From Hypsibius dujardini (lineage: Eukaryota; Tardigrada; Eutardigrada; Parachela; Hypsibiidae): a stretch of DNA of 64,000 bases. Shown in pieces: positions 34,327 through 47,290 of the stretch (position 1 is the first letter of the stretch; every line of letters begins with the position of its first letter). Below the pieces are notes generated by a model. It was given only the letters and a program-made list of their open reading frames with translations, searched no databases and was not told the origin of the DNA. Location of the stretch: assembly GCA_001579985.1 (NCBI GenBank), contig LRSR01005660.1:1-64000 (forward strand). Reading direction: 5' to 3'. The position numbers were made by a program, and so were the translations under genes.

Positions 34327-36791
34327 TTATGAAATGCAAGATGCACTGCCGTCAGGACAAACACATTTCTTGTTATTTTCCGGGAGAGGCAGACAGATCA
34401 AAGGACATCCTCCGTTGGAAACAGCGCATGCGTTGCTCACTAAAAGGAAAATGTAACTCGGCTGTGAATCGAGGTATAAATTAAATGGTTTTAATTGAAC
34501 GTACATTGGGGGCACTGTTCTGGTACAAAAACAATTCCGTTCAAGGTTCCCAACCGTCTGGCTGGAAGGGAATGTTGCTTCATTGTCGATCCACTTTTGG
34601 TGATACTATTCACGATGTCACTGCAACAGAACGCAGATTGAGCGAGGACAATTCCAGGATTCGTTAGCAATATTTAATTACTTTGAAGTGAATGTCCAGT
34701 AAACGCGTTCTCCCGACAATTATATGCCTTGAGAAGATTTCCCCGCGCTTCCTTGAGCGGAGACAATTCGTTTGCCTTCTCCATCCAATGAAATGCATTC
34801 GATATTTCCCGCATCTGCAACAAATCATTGGAACAATAATTATCAGACACTTTGCTTCGGTAAATTTGAATAAATCACATTCCAGCGTATTAAATGTCCA
34901 TTTTATTCTTATGAAGAGTTTGGAAGTGTCACCGTAATTTCATCAGTCGGTTGTTGTCAGTTACATTGACGGATCTGGACATAAACGTGTCCAAAGAGAC
35001 GGTTGAGTGCAGGGCAAACACCAAATGACATTCCGCTGTAGATCAGTTCATGTTTAACAACGATGTCAGCTTACCGTGGTCTGCCCAGTAAAGGTCGGTT
35101 GCTTCGTGATCCAAAGCCAGAGAAAAGACAACAACTCCAGTGACCAAGATTTGACGATTACTTCCATCCATGGAGGCAGTCTCAATTGTTGAACGAGAGT
35201 GTGACCAGTAGATGGAACTGCAAAAGTATAAAAGTGATTGGAATGGCGGCAATAAATTCTTTATTGTAAACTCTTCTTTGGACGGGACAGCAATAAATTC
35301 AAAGAAAACTCTTCATCGTTTCCTGTTTCTGTGGATTACAATAACAAGATGATTGAGCGATAGTTCCAAAACTACAATGACTCTCTTGACGGCACTGCTG
35401 TGTTTTCATTATCTCTGTATTTGATGGGGAAAAACTTCCTTTCAGTTTATATTGTGATTTATGAAGTTGAAATCATGTAACTGCCCCAAAAGTTGTTACG
35501 CTTTTCACATGTTTAAACTTGCCCCCTCGCCCGGCAGGGGGAGGGGAAGCGAACATTTTTTTGCGACCCCCACCAGCAGGTTTGCCTTCTCCCCCGGCCG
35601 ACCTGAATCCGCTTTTAGATTTTTCCTTTGGTTTGGACGGTACCAAACAAATTTCCTGTCACATGAGGTCATTGGTTGGAAAATAATTTTGACGCGGCAA
35701 CTTTTCTAGATGTTGCATTTTGAATGGGATTCAATCGAAGAGCAAACACAATATTATTTTTGGGGTCACTGCATGATTACCCTTTATTTTCGGACGTTGT
35801 GCACATCAGCAAGATTATTACCAGTGAACTTCAGGTTATTGAGGTGAGATTCGGATTTCTTTGACATCCAGATTTTAAGTGAATACCAGTCGAGATTAAA
35901 TATATCTGACGACTATCGAAAGACGCATACACTTTTGAGGACCCGAATAGCCGATTTATTCTCCCGACTTCCAGGGACAGTTTTATGCCCTAAGGTGTAA
36001 ACATCGCCCGCACGTGCACCATATTTTTGAACAGGTGTGTGACTGGGGGTGGGGGCGGGGCTTAGTTGTCCCCTGAGTCGGGCGAATACTGTAAATATTG
36101 ACGCACTATTAATCGCAATCGTTGAATGCAAAAGCAATCAGTGCATGACAACTGCTAATACCATGAACAAGATCTCTTGGTTAAAACTCAGAATACTAAT
36201 TAAAAGTTTGATTGCATTTATTATTGCACAACTTAAAAAATGGTCGCTTAGTTAAAAGTCAATCGCTTCAATAACTTACCCGCGGAAAGGATGCACGGCA
36301 AGCGCTGAATGCCTGTCGATTCCCGTATGTGAAATAATAGTTTTGTGTCCAGCCTCCAAGTGACTCATCTTTGCTACAAGAATCGCACTGCCTTCAACCC
36401 AAAACAAATTTCCGGCAACAAAGTCCACAGCCAATCCTTTATATATTTTAGCTAGAAATGCATAAGATGCATAACTGGCAGTCGTCACTCAGTCTCGAAT
36501 CCGAACTGCGTCCGTCAACGACCGAGCTGTGAAGAGCCTTCTTCTCGCCATTCGTCAAATGAAGTTGAAGATTTCCGTCCTCGTGCAATTCCAGTTTGTC
36601 GATGCTTGCATGTTCTTGGTAGCCGAGATTGTGAACTCGTCCAATGCCGTGTTTTATACTCCACATTTCCCTATCGTCGCAAGTGTGCCGGATGATGATG
36701 TCGCCATTCTGCTGGAGCGTAACATTGCACGTTCCACCGACGGAAGTCAAAGATTGACCTCCCAACAGTGTTCCACCGTTCTGAAGTATAA
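34327..36791 (-). pseudogene. Propeller/EGF copy C with a second kind of B-lectin domain
   Basis: Exons found: EGF 34327-34439, 34505-34620, 34682-34814, 35075-35217, second blade 36280-36451. All are open with the usual phases. The first-blade exon is missing. In its place a phase-1 exon from 36791 reads a bulb-lectin-like domain (LLGGQSLTSVGG...VTLQQNGDIIIRH...LHEDGNLQLHL) that ends just before the second-blade acceptor. A possible donor A|GTGACG near 36490 would join it in frame to the blade. No leader is seen upstream. Either a recombinant gene missing its start or a relic. Confidence 0.6.
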
Positions 36792-37225
36792 CTGCCGATT
36801 GAAAAGTCGAAGTGCAACGGACGTGTGTATTGCAAGTGAGGACAAATTGATTGTGTTATTGCTGTACCCGAGTTGATATTATGACATTTTTATTATTTGT
36901 CTCATATAAATGTGCTGTTTTCAAAATTAGTGAATTTCCGAGGATAAAGTGCGTTTGTTTTGCTACTGATTTCAGAAAAGTAGTAATACAAGAAAGTGTC
37001 AATTTGATTAAAATATTATTTGTATCGATTGAATCACAGAAGGGTTTTTTGTATGAAAAAAGGTCTGGTTCTTCACAACGTTTGACTGTTAACTCCCTGA
37101 TTTACATGCATTTCGCTTTTGTTCTCCCGAAACGTCATCCGGTAAATTTAGCCTTGTGACCTCATCTTTGGCTCCTTGGAATGTGGTGCTGAAGCTAAAG
37201 TACACAAATTTACACCTCCCGATGT

Positions 37226-37497
37226 CTACAGGCATTCCTTGTTCTTGAAGAGACAGAAGTATCCCTCGTCAAGAACCTTCAAGCCAGCCCCCGAAAATTG
37301 AGAATTTCTGGTATCAGTGCTCCAGACAAGATAGCGAGCTCGTGGATGGTACATAACTAGATTCCCATCAGCTTGCATTGTGACAGATGTGGGAGTAAAC
37401 AATTGATCTTCATAACTCATGTTGGTGGACCAAATGGCACGACCGTCACCTGTTTTGATACGGCACAATTTCATCAGGCCACCGATAGGCTTCATCC
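37226..37497 (-). pseudogene. Astacin exon-3 piece joined to half a B-lectin domain
   Basis: 37447-37497 reads MDEAYRWPDEIVPYQN, the start of a mature astacin domain (compare GDAYRWP at 20.4 kb). An acceptor-like AAACAG leads straight into the lectin half GRAIWSTNMSYED...MQADGNLVMYH...LVWSTDTR. The canonical QxDxNxVxY is kept as QADGNLVMY. The frame closes early where the 51.7 kb copy has Trp. Relic of a rearranged astacin/lectin gene. Confidence 0.65.
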
Positions 37498-37904
37498 ATG
37501 ATTTCGTTCTTTTTACGTTTGATCTACAAAACAAACCGTCATGTATTCAATTTATTACTCTGCTACTAACTACAGTTAGAAATGCTGCCGATCGAAAAGT
37601 CGAAGTGCAACGGACGTGTGTATTGCAAGTGAGGACAAATTTATCATGTGTTTGCTATACCCGATTTGATATTATGAATTTTTTATTACTTGTCTCATAT
37701 ACATGTGTTGCTTTCAAGAATGGTGAATTTCCGAGGATAATGTGTGATTGGTTTGCTACTGATTTTAGAAAAGTAGAAGCACAAGAAAGTGTCAATTTAT
37801 TTAAAACATTTCCGTTATATCACTTTGAATCACAAAAAGGTTTCTTGTAAGCGTCTGATTCTTCAGAATGTTTGACTGTTGGCTCACTCATTTATTAGCT
37901 TCGT

Positions 37905-38302
37905 TTCATTGGCTTTTTTAATTTTTATTCATCGGACACGCCATTCAGACAGGTGACGATTGGGGATCTTCCGGCATGGCTGTCACGACGCAGCTTGAAT
38001 CCCGTGGCCATGTCGATAGCGGTTAGTCGAAGTGAGTACACTTTCCAAAGCGAGGAAGAGGAATGATGATTTCAAATGCAAGTTTAGCCTCATCAATCAA
38101 GCAATCAATCAATCAAGTACATAAAAAGGTTTCCTCCCATTTTTTGTTCTTTGCAGGGTACTGGCGTTGGTTCCACAAGTACGTGGCTGTGCGTTACGGG
38201 ACCGCCGCTCCGTTCGTTCAGTTTGCAGTCGGATTGTCTGCTCTCTTCTACTGCATCAACTATAAGAGTATTCGTCTGCATAGCCAAGCCAAATACCACT
38301 GA
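37905..38302 (+). pseudogene. ATP5MF fragment, exons 2 and 3
   Basis: Exon 2 about 37929-38030 and exon 3 38157-38302 are both open, ending in AKYH and stop. Exon 1 is absent and the exon 2 acceptor reads CAT in place of CAG. The intron keeps a short AATC tract. This is the best-preserved partial copy. Confidence 0.85.
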
Positions 38303-38615
38303 TCAACCAATCAAGCAACGATTTTCCCTTTGCTTCTCTGTTCTTGTAATGTTTTGCCGTGTTTAGCGTGAGGGGAAGTCCTCTTTATGCGCCTACTACT
38401 CTCTGAGCAATTAAAAAGGAGCAAACAACTTTTTGCTGAAACAACTGAACGAATCAGTGGGTTGATTCTCTTAGAAATATAATCAAGCTAGAGTATGCCG
38501 AAGATTTTCAGTTCGAATCCGATTAACATTTTGGACCGTGAAAACAACCAAACAAAGATAAAGAAATCTGCGACGGAAGTTTGTCCAACAAATCGGGAAG
38601 AAACTGCTAAAGATG

Positions 38616-41098
38616 TTATGAAGTGCAGGATGAATTGCCGTCAGGGCAGACACATTTCTTCTTATTTCCCGGGAGAGGCAGACAGATGAAAGGACATCCT
38701 CCGTTGGAAACCGCGCATGCATTGCTCACTAAAAGAGAAATGTAACTAAGCTGTGAATCGGGGTCTAAATTGAATGGTTTTAGTTGAACGTACATTTGGG
38801 GCACTCTTCTGGCACAAAAACAATTCCACGTAAGTATCCACTCCGTCCGGCTGGAATGGAATGTTCCTTCATTGTCAATCCATTTTTGGTAATACTTTTC
38901 ACAATGTCACTGCAACAGAGGGCGGATTAAAGAAAGATAATTCCAGGATTCACTAGCAATATTGAGTTACGTTGACCAGGACGTCCAGTAAACGCGTCCT
39001 CCCGACAACGAGTTGCCAAGAGAGTTTTTTCCCGCGCTTCCTTGAGCGGAGACAATTCGTTTGCCTCCTCCATTCAACGAAATGCATTCGATATTTCCAG
39101 TATCTGCAGAAAATGTTCGGAATAATAATTAGCAGACATTTTGCTTCGGTCAATTTGATTAGTTCACATTGTAGCGGATTATACGTCGCTTTTATTCTGA
39201 CAAAGAGTTTGGAAGTGTCACCGTCAACTATGACGGCCGGACATTTTATCAGTCGGTTGTTGTCAGTTACATTGACGGATCCGGACATAAACGTGTCCAA
39301 AGAGACGGTTAAGTGCAGGACAAACACCAACGGACCTTCGGCTGTAAATGAGTTTGTGCTTTGACAACCACGTCAGCTTACTGGTGTCTGCCCAGTAAAG
39401 GTCGTTTGCTTCGTAATCCAAAGCCAGAGAATTCGTGCAGACTCCAGTGACCCAGACTTGACGATTACTTCCATCCATGGAGGCAGTCTCAATTGTTGTA
39501 TAAGAGTGTGACCAGTAGATTGAACTACAAATGTATAAAAGTGATTGAAATGGCGGCAATAAATTCTTTATTGTAAACTCTTTTTCGGACAGGACAGCAA
39601 TAAATTCACAACAAACTCTTCATCGGTTTCTGTTTTTGTGGATTACAATAACGAGATGATCGAGCGGTGGTTTCAAAACTACAATGAATCTCTTGATGGC
39701 ACTGCTGTAATTTCATCATCTCTGTATTCACCTGATGGGGAAAGGCTGCCTGTTAATTTTATATTGTGATTTATGACGTTTGAATCATGTAACTGCCCCA
39801 AAATTTGTTAGGCTTTTTACATGTTGAAGCTTGCCTCCTCGCCCGGCGGGGGGGGGGGGAAGCGAAATTGTTTTTCGGATCCCCTTCAGCAGGCTTGCCT
39901 TCTGCTCCGGCCGACCTCAATCCGCTTTTAGGTCTTTCCTTTGTTTTGGACGGTACCAAAACAAATTCCTGTCACATGAGGTGATTGGTTCGAAAATAAT
40001 TTTTGACGCGGCAACTTTTCCAGCTGCATTTTGAATGGGAATCAATCCAAAAGCACGAACACAGTAATATTTTAATATTTGTTACATTCTTAGGGCCACT
40101 GCATAATTGCTTTTGACTTTCGGATGTTGCGCACATCAGCAAAATTACAAGTGAACTTCAAATTATTATGGTGAAATTTAGATTTCTTCGAGATCCAGAT
40201 TTTAATTGAATACCGGTCGAGGTTGAATATGTCTGACAACTATCCCCAGATGCATAAACTTCAGAGGACTCTATTCGCCATTATATTCTCCCGACTTCAA
40301 GGGACAGTTTTATGGCCTAGTATGTGAACATTGCCCTCGCATGCACCGTATATTTGGACTGGCGTGTGACTCGAGGGGGCGGAGCTTAGCTGTCCTTTGA
40401 GCCAGGTAAATATTGTACCTATTGACGCATTAAAAATCGCAATCCTTGACTGCAAAGGCAATCAATGCATGACAACGGCTAATACCATGAGCAAGATATA
40501 TTAGCAAACGCTAAGAAAACTAATTAGAAGTTCTACATCATTTATTATTGCACAACTTAAAAAGTGGTTACTTAGTCGAAAATCAATCGCTTTATTGACT
40601 TACCCGCGGGAAGGATGTACGGCAAGCGCTGACCATTCGTTGATTCTCGTTTGTGAAATGACAGTCTTGTGTCCAGCCTCCAGGTGACTCATCTTTGTTA
40701 CAAGAATGGCGCTGCCTTCAATCCAAAACATGTTTCCGGACACAAAGTCAACGGCCAATCCCAGATGTATTCCAGCTATAAATGAAAATCGAGGCATAAT
40801 CAGCATCGCTCTCCAGAAAATGCCACCAGACGACGCTATTTGTCATGACGTATTTTACCTTTAATGACGACCAGATGATTGTCTGAGCCATCATACCGAG
40901 AACGTCTAATTCCCTTTCCCACCATTGTCCAGTAGAGATGATGGTTAACACAATCCACTGCAACTGCTCTATTTCCTTCTCCGGAAATGTTTGAAAGTTC
41001 TCTCGTCTCGCCGACATCTTCCCCAGGCAGTTTCCAGAGCGACGGTCCCTGCGCAAACACCAGAAATCCTCCACGATTTCTCGTAACATTCGTTGCCA
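38616..41098 (-). CDS. Propeller/EGF copy D, 5' exons missing
   Basis: Exons 40859-41098, 40604-40775, 39382-39524, 38971-39103, 38794-38909, 38616-38728. Every one is open, in the standard phases, and encodes a whole YWTD propeller plus EGF and stop. The first exon starts in phase 1 (ATNVTRNRGGFLVF), so a 5' exon is needed. A coiled-coil relic lies at 41161-41450, then sequence breaks into a CAGACA array and the spacer of the next unit. No leader exon remains. Expressed only if an upstream promoter and start are supplied; otherwise a 5'-truncated copy. Confidence 0.65.
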
Positions 41099-41160
41099 CT
41101 GAAAATATCCATCAAGGTTTTCTCGTCCAAAATATTGGTAAACTTCCTCCCGAGTTAGGA

Positions 41161-41450
41161 TTACAGTAAGTTCAACCGATCAGTGGCTTGTGTGCCACTT
41201 TCCGTCACACTCAATAGAGTGTGCGACAATGTGGCTATTTTTTCTCTCCAGAACGTCTCTGATCGGGAGATTGTGTCTGACATGTCTGTCAGTCTTTGTC
41301 GCATCAAAGAATCGGATTGAGTGAGGTTAAGTATGAGAGCGGCCAAACTGTCTGACAAGGTCGCCATCTTTTCGTTTACCAAAAAAAAGGCTGGCGGAAA
41401 CGCCGTGGAACTTCGTTTGGTACAGCGATTCGGCTTGGGAATAATTTCTC
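41161..41450 (-). pseudogene. Coiled-coil relic of copy D
   Basis: Homologous to the coiled coil of copy B (MRQRLTDMSDTISRSETFW). It is cut off near 41450 and not in one frame. Confidence 0.6.
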
Positions 41451-41689
41451 GCCAAACCCAAAATCAAGACAGCAGTTAGAATTCTTTTGCCTTTGCGAAT
41501 TTTTAAGTTCTCAAATCTGTCGATGTTTTTGGCACGGTTTGGCGCTGTCAAGTTTTCAATGTGAAGTTTGTGAAGTTCATAAAATAAAATAAATTTTGAA
41601 TTAAGTTTAACCCAACAATCTCAGCTTATATTACATCCTCCCGGCCTCAAGGGACAGCTAAGCACCACACCCGTGCCACACATACACGT

Positions 41690-41868
41690 GCGCAAACACA
41701 GACACAAACACAAACACAAACACAAACACAGACACAGACACAGACGCAGACACAAACACAGACACAGACACAGACACAGACACAAACACAGACACAGACA
41801 CAGACACAGACGCAGACGCAAACGCAGACACAAACACAGACACAGACACAGACACAGACACAGAAACA
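41690..41868. repeat. (CACAGA)n hexanucleotide array
   Basis: About 30 units of ACAGAC/ACAAAC. It abuts directly on a truncated start of the shared spacer at 41876, so it marks a duplication junction. Confidence 0.95.
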
Positions 41869-41875
41869 ACCTTTT

Positions 41876-42767
41876 GAGGTAGTTGTCGCTTTGTCTTGGT
41901 CGATTGCAGTTTCATTTATTGATGCTGTACATTTCGTAATTTTATCTGGCGTGACACGTGTGTAGTCACTTCCGGGAAGACTATTTTAGACCGGGGAAGA
42001 TAAAGACTAAAATTACGGAACAAAATCACTTTCTCAGTTCGTTAAAAACTAATTGCAAAAGAATTTTAATTCAGTTTTTTAGTGACTATTTTAATCGAAA
42101 TTGACCCATTAATCAATTAATTATTTAAATAGATAAGAAAACATTTAGTAATTTTTATTTAGTTTTTAATTATAGTTAAAGTTGAATGAGTAATTTTGTT
42201 TGTTTGTTGTATTTCCCAAATAAATGTTTGGTAACTGACACGTTCCATTCACTTTTTGACAGTAATAGAAGAACTGAAAAATTTTATCGTTTGTAATTTA
42301 ATTCGAAATGGGCAAACCGATTTTAGTTGTCTGTTTATTTTTCAGTTAGATGTTTAATAATTTGCCAGTTTAGTTCAATTTCTTGTCTTACTAACCAACA
42401 AATTAAAATATGATTAAATCGTAGTTTTCTTTTAGTTTTCGATTTTTGGCCGAAATTGACTGACTAATTTATAATGAACATGAATAACATGAACATGAAT
42501 AATTGACTGACTAATTTCGTTGTTCGTCTTATATCTCAAATAAATCTGATGACTAACCCGTTTAGTTCAGTTATTTCATTATTCAGTGAATAATTGAAAA
42601 ACGAATCAGTGGTGCGATACTCATAGAAATATAACTAAAGTAGAGTCTGCCGAAGAATTTCAGCTCGTATCCGATTAAAAATTCGGACCGTGAAAACAAC
42701 CAAACAAAGATAGAGAAATCTGCGACGGAAGTTTGTCCAACAAATCGGGAAAAAACTGCTAAAGATA
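41876..42767. repeat. Shared spacer copy before gene E
   Basis: Same spacer as 9750-10656. The ATP5MF part normally preceding it is gone. Confidence 0.8.
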
Positions 42768-45643
42768 TTATGAAGTGCAGGATGAATTGCCGTCAGGGCA
42801 GACACATTTTTTGTTATTTCCCGGCAGAGGCAGACAGATAAAAGGACATCCTCCGTTGGAAACCGCGCATGCATTGCTCACTAAAAGGAAAACGGAACTA
42901 GGTTGTGAATCGAAGTATAAAATATTTTAATTTAATTGAACGTACATTTGGGGCACTGCTCTGGCACAAAAACAATTCCGTATAAGTATCCACTTCGTCC
43001 GGCTGGAAGGGAATGTTGCTTCATTGCCGATCCACTTTTGGTGATACTATTCACGATGTCACTGCAACAAAACACGGATTAAGTAAAGATCATTTCAGGA
43101 TTCGCTAGCAATACTGAGTTACTTTGAGGTGAACGTCCAGTAAATGCGTCCTTCCGACAATGAGATGCCCCAAGAGTTTTTCCCCGCGCTTCCTTGAGCG
43201 GAAAAAATTTGTTTGCCTCCTCCATTCAACAAAATGCATTCAATATTTCCAGTATCTGCCGAAAATGATCGAAACAATATTTAGCAGACATTTTCTTTCG
43301 GTAGATTTGATTAGTTGTTATTGTAGCGGATTATTTGTCGCTTTGACTCGGACGAAGAGTTGGGAAGTGTCACCGTCAATTATGACGGCCGGACATTTGA
43401 TCGATCGGTTGGTTGTCAGTTAAATTGACGGATCCGAACATGAATGTGTCAAAAGAGACCGTTCAATGCGGGATAAATACCAACGGACCTTTGGCTGTGA
43501 ATGAGTTTGTGTTTTGACGACCAAGTCAGCTTACTGTAGTCTGCCCAGTAAAGATCATTTGCTTCGTAATCCAAAGCGAGAGACAAGGCCCTGACTCCAG
43601 TGACCAAGACTTGACGGTTACTTCCATCCATGGAGGCAGTCTCGATTGTTGTGTCAGAGTGTGACCAGTAGATTGAACTGCAAATGTATAAAAGTAATTG
43701 AGTGGCGGCAAAAAATTCTTTGTTGTAAATCGTTCTTCGGGCATGACAGCAATAAATTCACAGCAAACTCTTCATCCATTCCTGTTGCTGTGGATAACGA
43801 TAACGAGATGATCGAGCGGTGGTCCCAAAACTTCAATGACTCTCTTGACGACACTGCTGTTTAACCCTTGTCTCTGTATTCATTTGATGGGGAAGGGCTG
43901 CCTGTTAGTTTTATATTGTGATTTATGAAGTTGAAATCATGGAACTGTCCCAAAATGTGTTAGGCTTTTTACAGGTTAAAGCTTGCCCCCTCACCCGGCG
44001 GGCGGAGGGGGGATGGGAGACAAACATTTTTTGAGACCTCCTTCAGCAGATTTGCCTTCTCCCCCGGCCGACCTCAATCCGCTTTTAGGTCTTTCCTTTG
44101 TTTTAGACGATACCGAAAAATATTTCCTGTCACATAAAGTGATTGGTTGGATAATTTTTGACGCGACAACTTTTCCATGTGAAGCATTTTAAATGGTCAT
44201 CAATCGAAGAGCAAACCTGATAATAATTTTGTAACATTCTTGGAACTACTGCATGATTGTTTTTTACTTTCGGGTGTTGTGCACATCAGCAAAATTATTG
44301 CAAGTGAACTTCAATCTATTAAGGTGAAATTCAGATTGCTTCGAGATCCAGATTTTAATTGAATAACGTTCGAGATTGAATATGTCTAACAACTATCCAC
44401 AAACGCAAGCACTTTAGAGGACTCGATTGGCCGTTGTATTCTCTCGACATCCAGGGACAATTTTATGCCCTAGGGTATGAACATCGACCTCGCATGCACC
44501 GTATATTTGGACCGGTATGTGGCTCGGGATTGGGACGGGGCTTAGCTGTCCCTTGAGTCGGAAGAATGCTGTAACTATTGACGCAATAAAAATTGAAGCC
44601 CTCGACTGCAAAAGCAATCAGTGCATGACAACTGCTAATATCATGCGCAAGTTATTTTGGTAGAGGCTCAGAAAAATAATTAAACGTTTTAATCCATTTA
44701 TTATCGCAGTGACGACACTGCTTGTTTAGCTAAAAATTGGTTGCTTAGTTAAATGTCAATCGCTTCATTAACTTACCTGCGGGAAGGATGCACGGCAAGC
44801 GCTGAAAGCAAGTCAGCTTCCATATGTGAAATGATAGTTTTGTGTCCAGCCTCCAGGTGACTCATCTGTGCCACAAGAATGGCGCTGCCTTCAACCCAAA
44901 ACATATTTCCGGACACAAAGTCAACCGCCAATCCCATATATATTCCAGCTATAAATAAAGATTGTGGCCATAATCAGAATCACCCTCCAGAAAATGCCAC
45001 CAAATGACGCTTTTTGTCATGATGTTTTTTACCTTTCGTAACGACGAGATGATTCTCTGAGCCATCATACCGAGAACGTCTAATTCCCGTTACGTGATTT
45101 GTCCAGTAGAGATGATGGTTAACACAATCCACTGCAACGGCCCAATTCGTTTCTCCAGAATTGTTTGAAAGTTCTCTGGTCTCGCCGACATTTTCGCCAG
45201 ACAATTTCCAGAGCGACGGTCCTTGCACAAACACCAGAAATCCTCCACGGTTTCTTCTAACATCCGCATCCCTTTTGTCTGGCGTTACCACTATCCTCCA
45301 CGGATAGTGGAATAAATAAAACAATTTGGGAAACAAATCATACCTGGCTTTTTTTTTTGTTTTATTCCGGAAATTCTGATAATGCAACTTTTGATACGTT
45401 CATTTTGCCATTACCTGTTACGGCTTGATGACATCCTTCGCAGTAACACACCCTGGCACTCATAAATGCTCCACATTTTCCACCGCTTAATTTATCATTG
45501 TTGCACGACTGAACACAGGCTTCATTGTCTCCGTCACACTTCCCGGGATAGCTCTCGCTGATGCATAATTTTACTTTACCTTGGCTTGGCCTCACAAGAG
45601 CACAAAATAAAATGAGGTTGATGAATAGCTGCACTTTCAACAT
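42768..45643 (-). CDS. Fusion gene E: signal / CS-alpha-beta / YWTD propeller / EGF
   Basis: Complete predicted gene with seven exons: 45415-45643, 45033-45290, 44777-44948, 43535-43677, 43123-43255, 42946-43061, 42768-42880. The 1164 nt make exactly 387 codons plus stop. Residues 1-22 are a leader (MLKVQLFINLILFCALV). About 26-74 is an eight-Cys CS-alpha-beta domain (GKCDGDNEACVQSC, GGKC, VCYCEGC). About 77-350 is a six-blade YWTD propeller (HHLYWTN, NMFWVEG, SIYWSHS, DLYWADY, RIYWTF). It closes on the EGF NACAVSNGGCPFICLP, CVCPDG. Both module borders are phase 1. It has the conserved 5' module. No transmembrane segment is seen, so it is likely secreted. The smallest intact member. Function unknown: defensin scaffolds are antimicrobial or channel-active, and YWTD/EGF pairs bind ligands. 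Confidence 0.82.
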
Positions 45644-46020
45644 TTACATACGATTGGAGTACGTCGCCAGATCTGATGACACTGCTGGTATGTTATTAAG
45701 ACAATTTAAAGAACGATTGGATTTTGGATAATTGCGATGGTGTTGTATATCAGATTTTGCAGTAGTGTTTGTCGGATTTTGTCATATTTATCTTCGCAGT
45801 GGTTTGTTGCAATCCACGAATGTCTTTGACCTACAGGCGTATATACTTGTTTTGTCAGCAATACTCTGCCAAAGGCTTTGCTCGGCATAATAACTGCTGT
45901 TGTGAATGACAAAATTAATAATGCTTTTGGTGCTTGCCTAGACAAACTCGTTTCGTGAGTGTTGTATGCCTTATTACTGAAAATCCTCACAGTCCTTTGC
46001 CTCTACCAATGTGATGCATT
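45644..46020 (-). promoter_or_regulatory. Conserved 5' module of gene E
   Basis: Near-identical to the modules before the other leader exons. A TATA-like GTATATACG lies about 195 bp upstream of the start. Confidence 0.5.
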
Positions 46021-46599
46021 AGGCAAACTAATAAAAACGTAGTTTATTATAACGACACTGAACCAGAGTTGTCCCATTTTAAAACTCAGGCTCCCATTCA
46101 TTCCCATCTCATTTTGAAAAAAATTCCCCATCAATTATCCAAAAATCTAATTTTCCATTTCTCATTTTATATAATAATTTCCGTGTTTGGTACATTTCCA
46201 CGTGACTCTTCGCCTTACACACTGAATAAAGTGTCAGCTGATTTCGGTTTTTAATCGAGACACAACTTTCCGCCAGTTCAGCAATCAAGGACCAACTTTT
46301 CACCTGAAATAGTTAAATAGGTTTTTTTTTTACGAAAAATTCACTTTATGAAAAACATTCAATTATTTCTTATTCCCATCCATTTCCAGGCTAGTTCCAT
46401 CTGATATCCCGATAAAAAAAATGGGGAAGTAGGGAAAAAGTAGGACCAATGGGAATCCGATGAAAAATTGGACAAATCTGCACCCAACAACAGATAGCGC
46501 CCAATAACAAGTGGTTTGGTCTGCTTCCCTTTCGAAAATTAAATTGACCTCAGCTTCCATTTGGAAATTGGAAATTGGAAATGGGCAATATCCGTGTGG
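46021..46599. other. Spacer, no gene
   Basis: CCCATTC-rich 5' module tail, then a truncated copy of the 30.1/62.4 kb segment (about 46460-46500), then the start of copy F. Confidence 0.6.
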
Positions 46600-47290
46600 A
46601 TATGGAAGAGGCCAGAGAAAAAGCGTTGACTCCAGTGACAAAGTTTGACGATCACTTCCATCCATGGAGGCAGTCTCGATTGTTGAATAAGAATGTGACT
46701 AGCAGATCGACTGCAAATGTATAAAAGTGATTGAAATGGCGGAAGAAAAATCTTTACTGTAAGTTTATTATTGCACATCTAAAAAGTGGTTGTTTAGTTG
46801 ATGGTCAATCGCTTCAATAATTACCTGAGGTACGGATGCACGGCAAGGGCTGAACCTGTGTTGATTCTTGTATGTGAAATGATAGTTTTGTGTCCAGCCT
46901 CAGGTCACTCATCTTAGCTACAAGAATGGCGCTGCCTTGAATCCAAAACAAATTTTCGGATACAAAATCCACGGCCAATCCGTCATGTATTTCAGCTACA
47001 AATGAAAATTAAGGGCATAATCAGCTTCGCGCTCCAAGAAATGAAACCAAAAGACACTTATGGTCATGACGTATTTTACCTTTAGTGATAACCAGATGAT
47101 TATCTGAGCCATCATACCGAGAACGTCTAATTCCCGTTTGTTCATTTGTCCAGTAGAGATGATGGTTAACACAATCCACTGCATGTGCGAAATTTTTTAC
47201 TCCGAAAAGTTTTGAAATTTTTTCCTCTCGCCAACATCTTCGTCATGCAATTTCTAGAGCGACGGTCCCTGCGCAAACACCAGAAATCCT
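46600..47290 (-). pseudogene. Decayed propeller copy F
   Basis: Third-blade piece near 46620-46720 (MDGSDRQ...), second blade about 46825-46995 and first blade about 47080-47290 are recognisable on the minus strand. The frames are interrupted, the YWTD exon is partly lost, and no EGF exon follows. Confidence 0.75.

Noticed and set aside
41658-41915. His/Arg-rich and Leu/Cys-rich frames
   Set aside because: Translations of the CACAGA hexanucleotide array.
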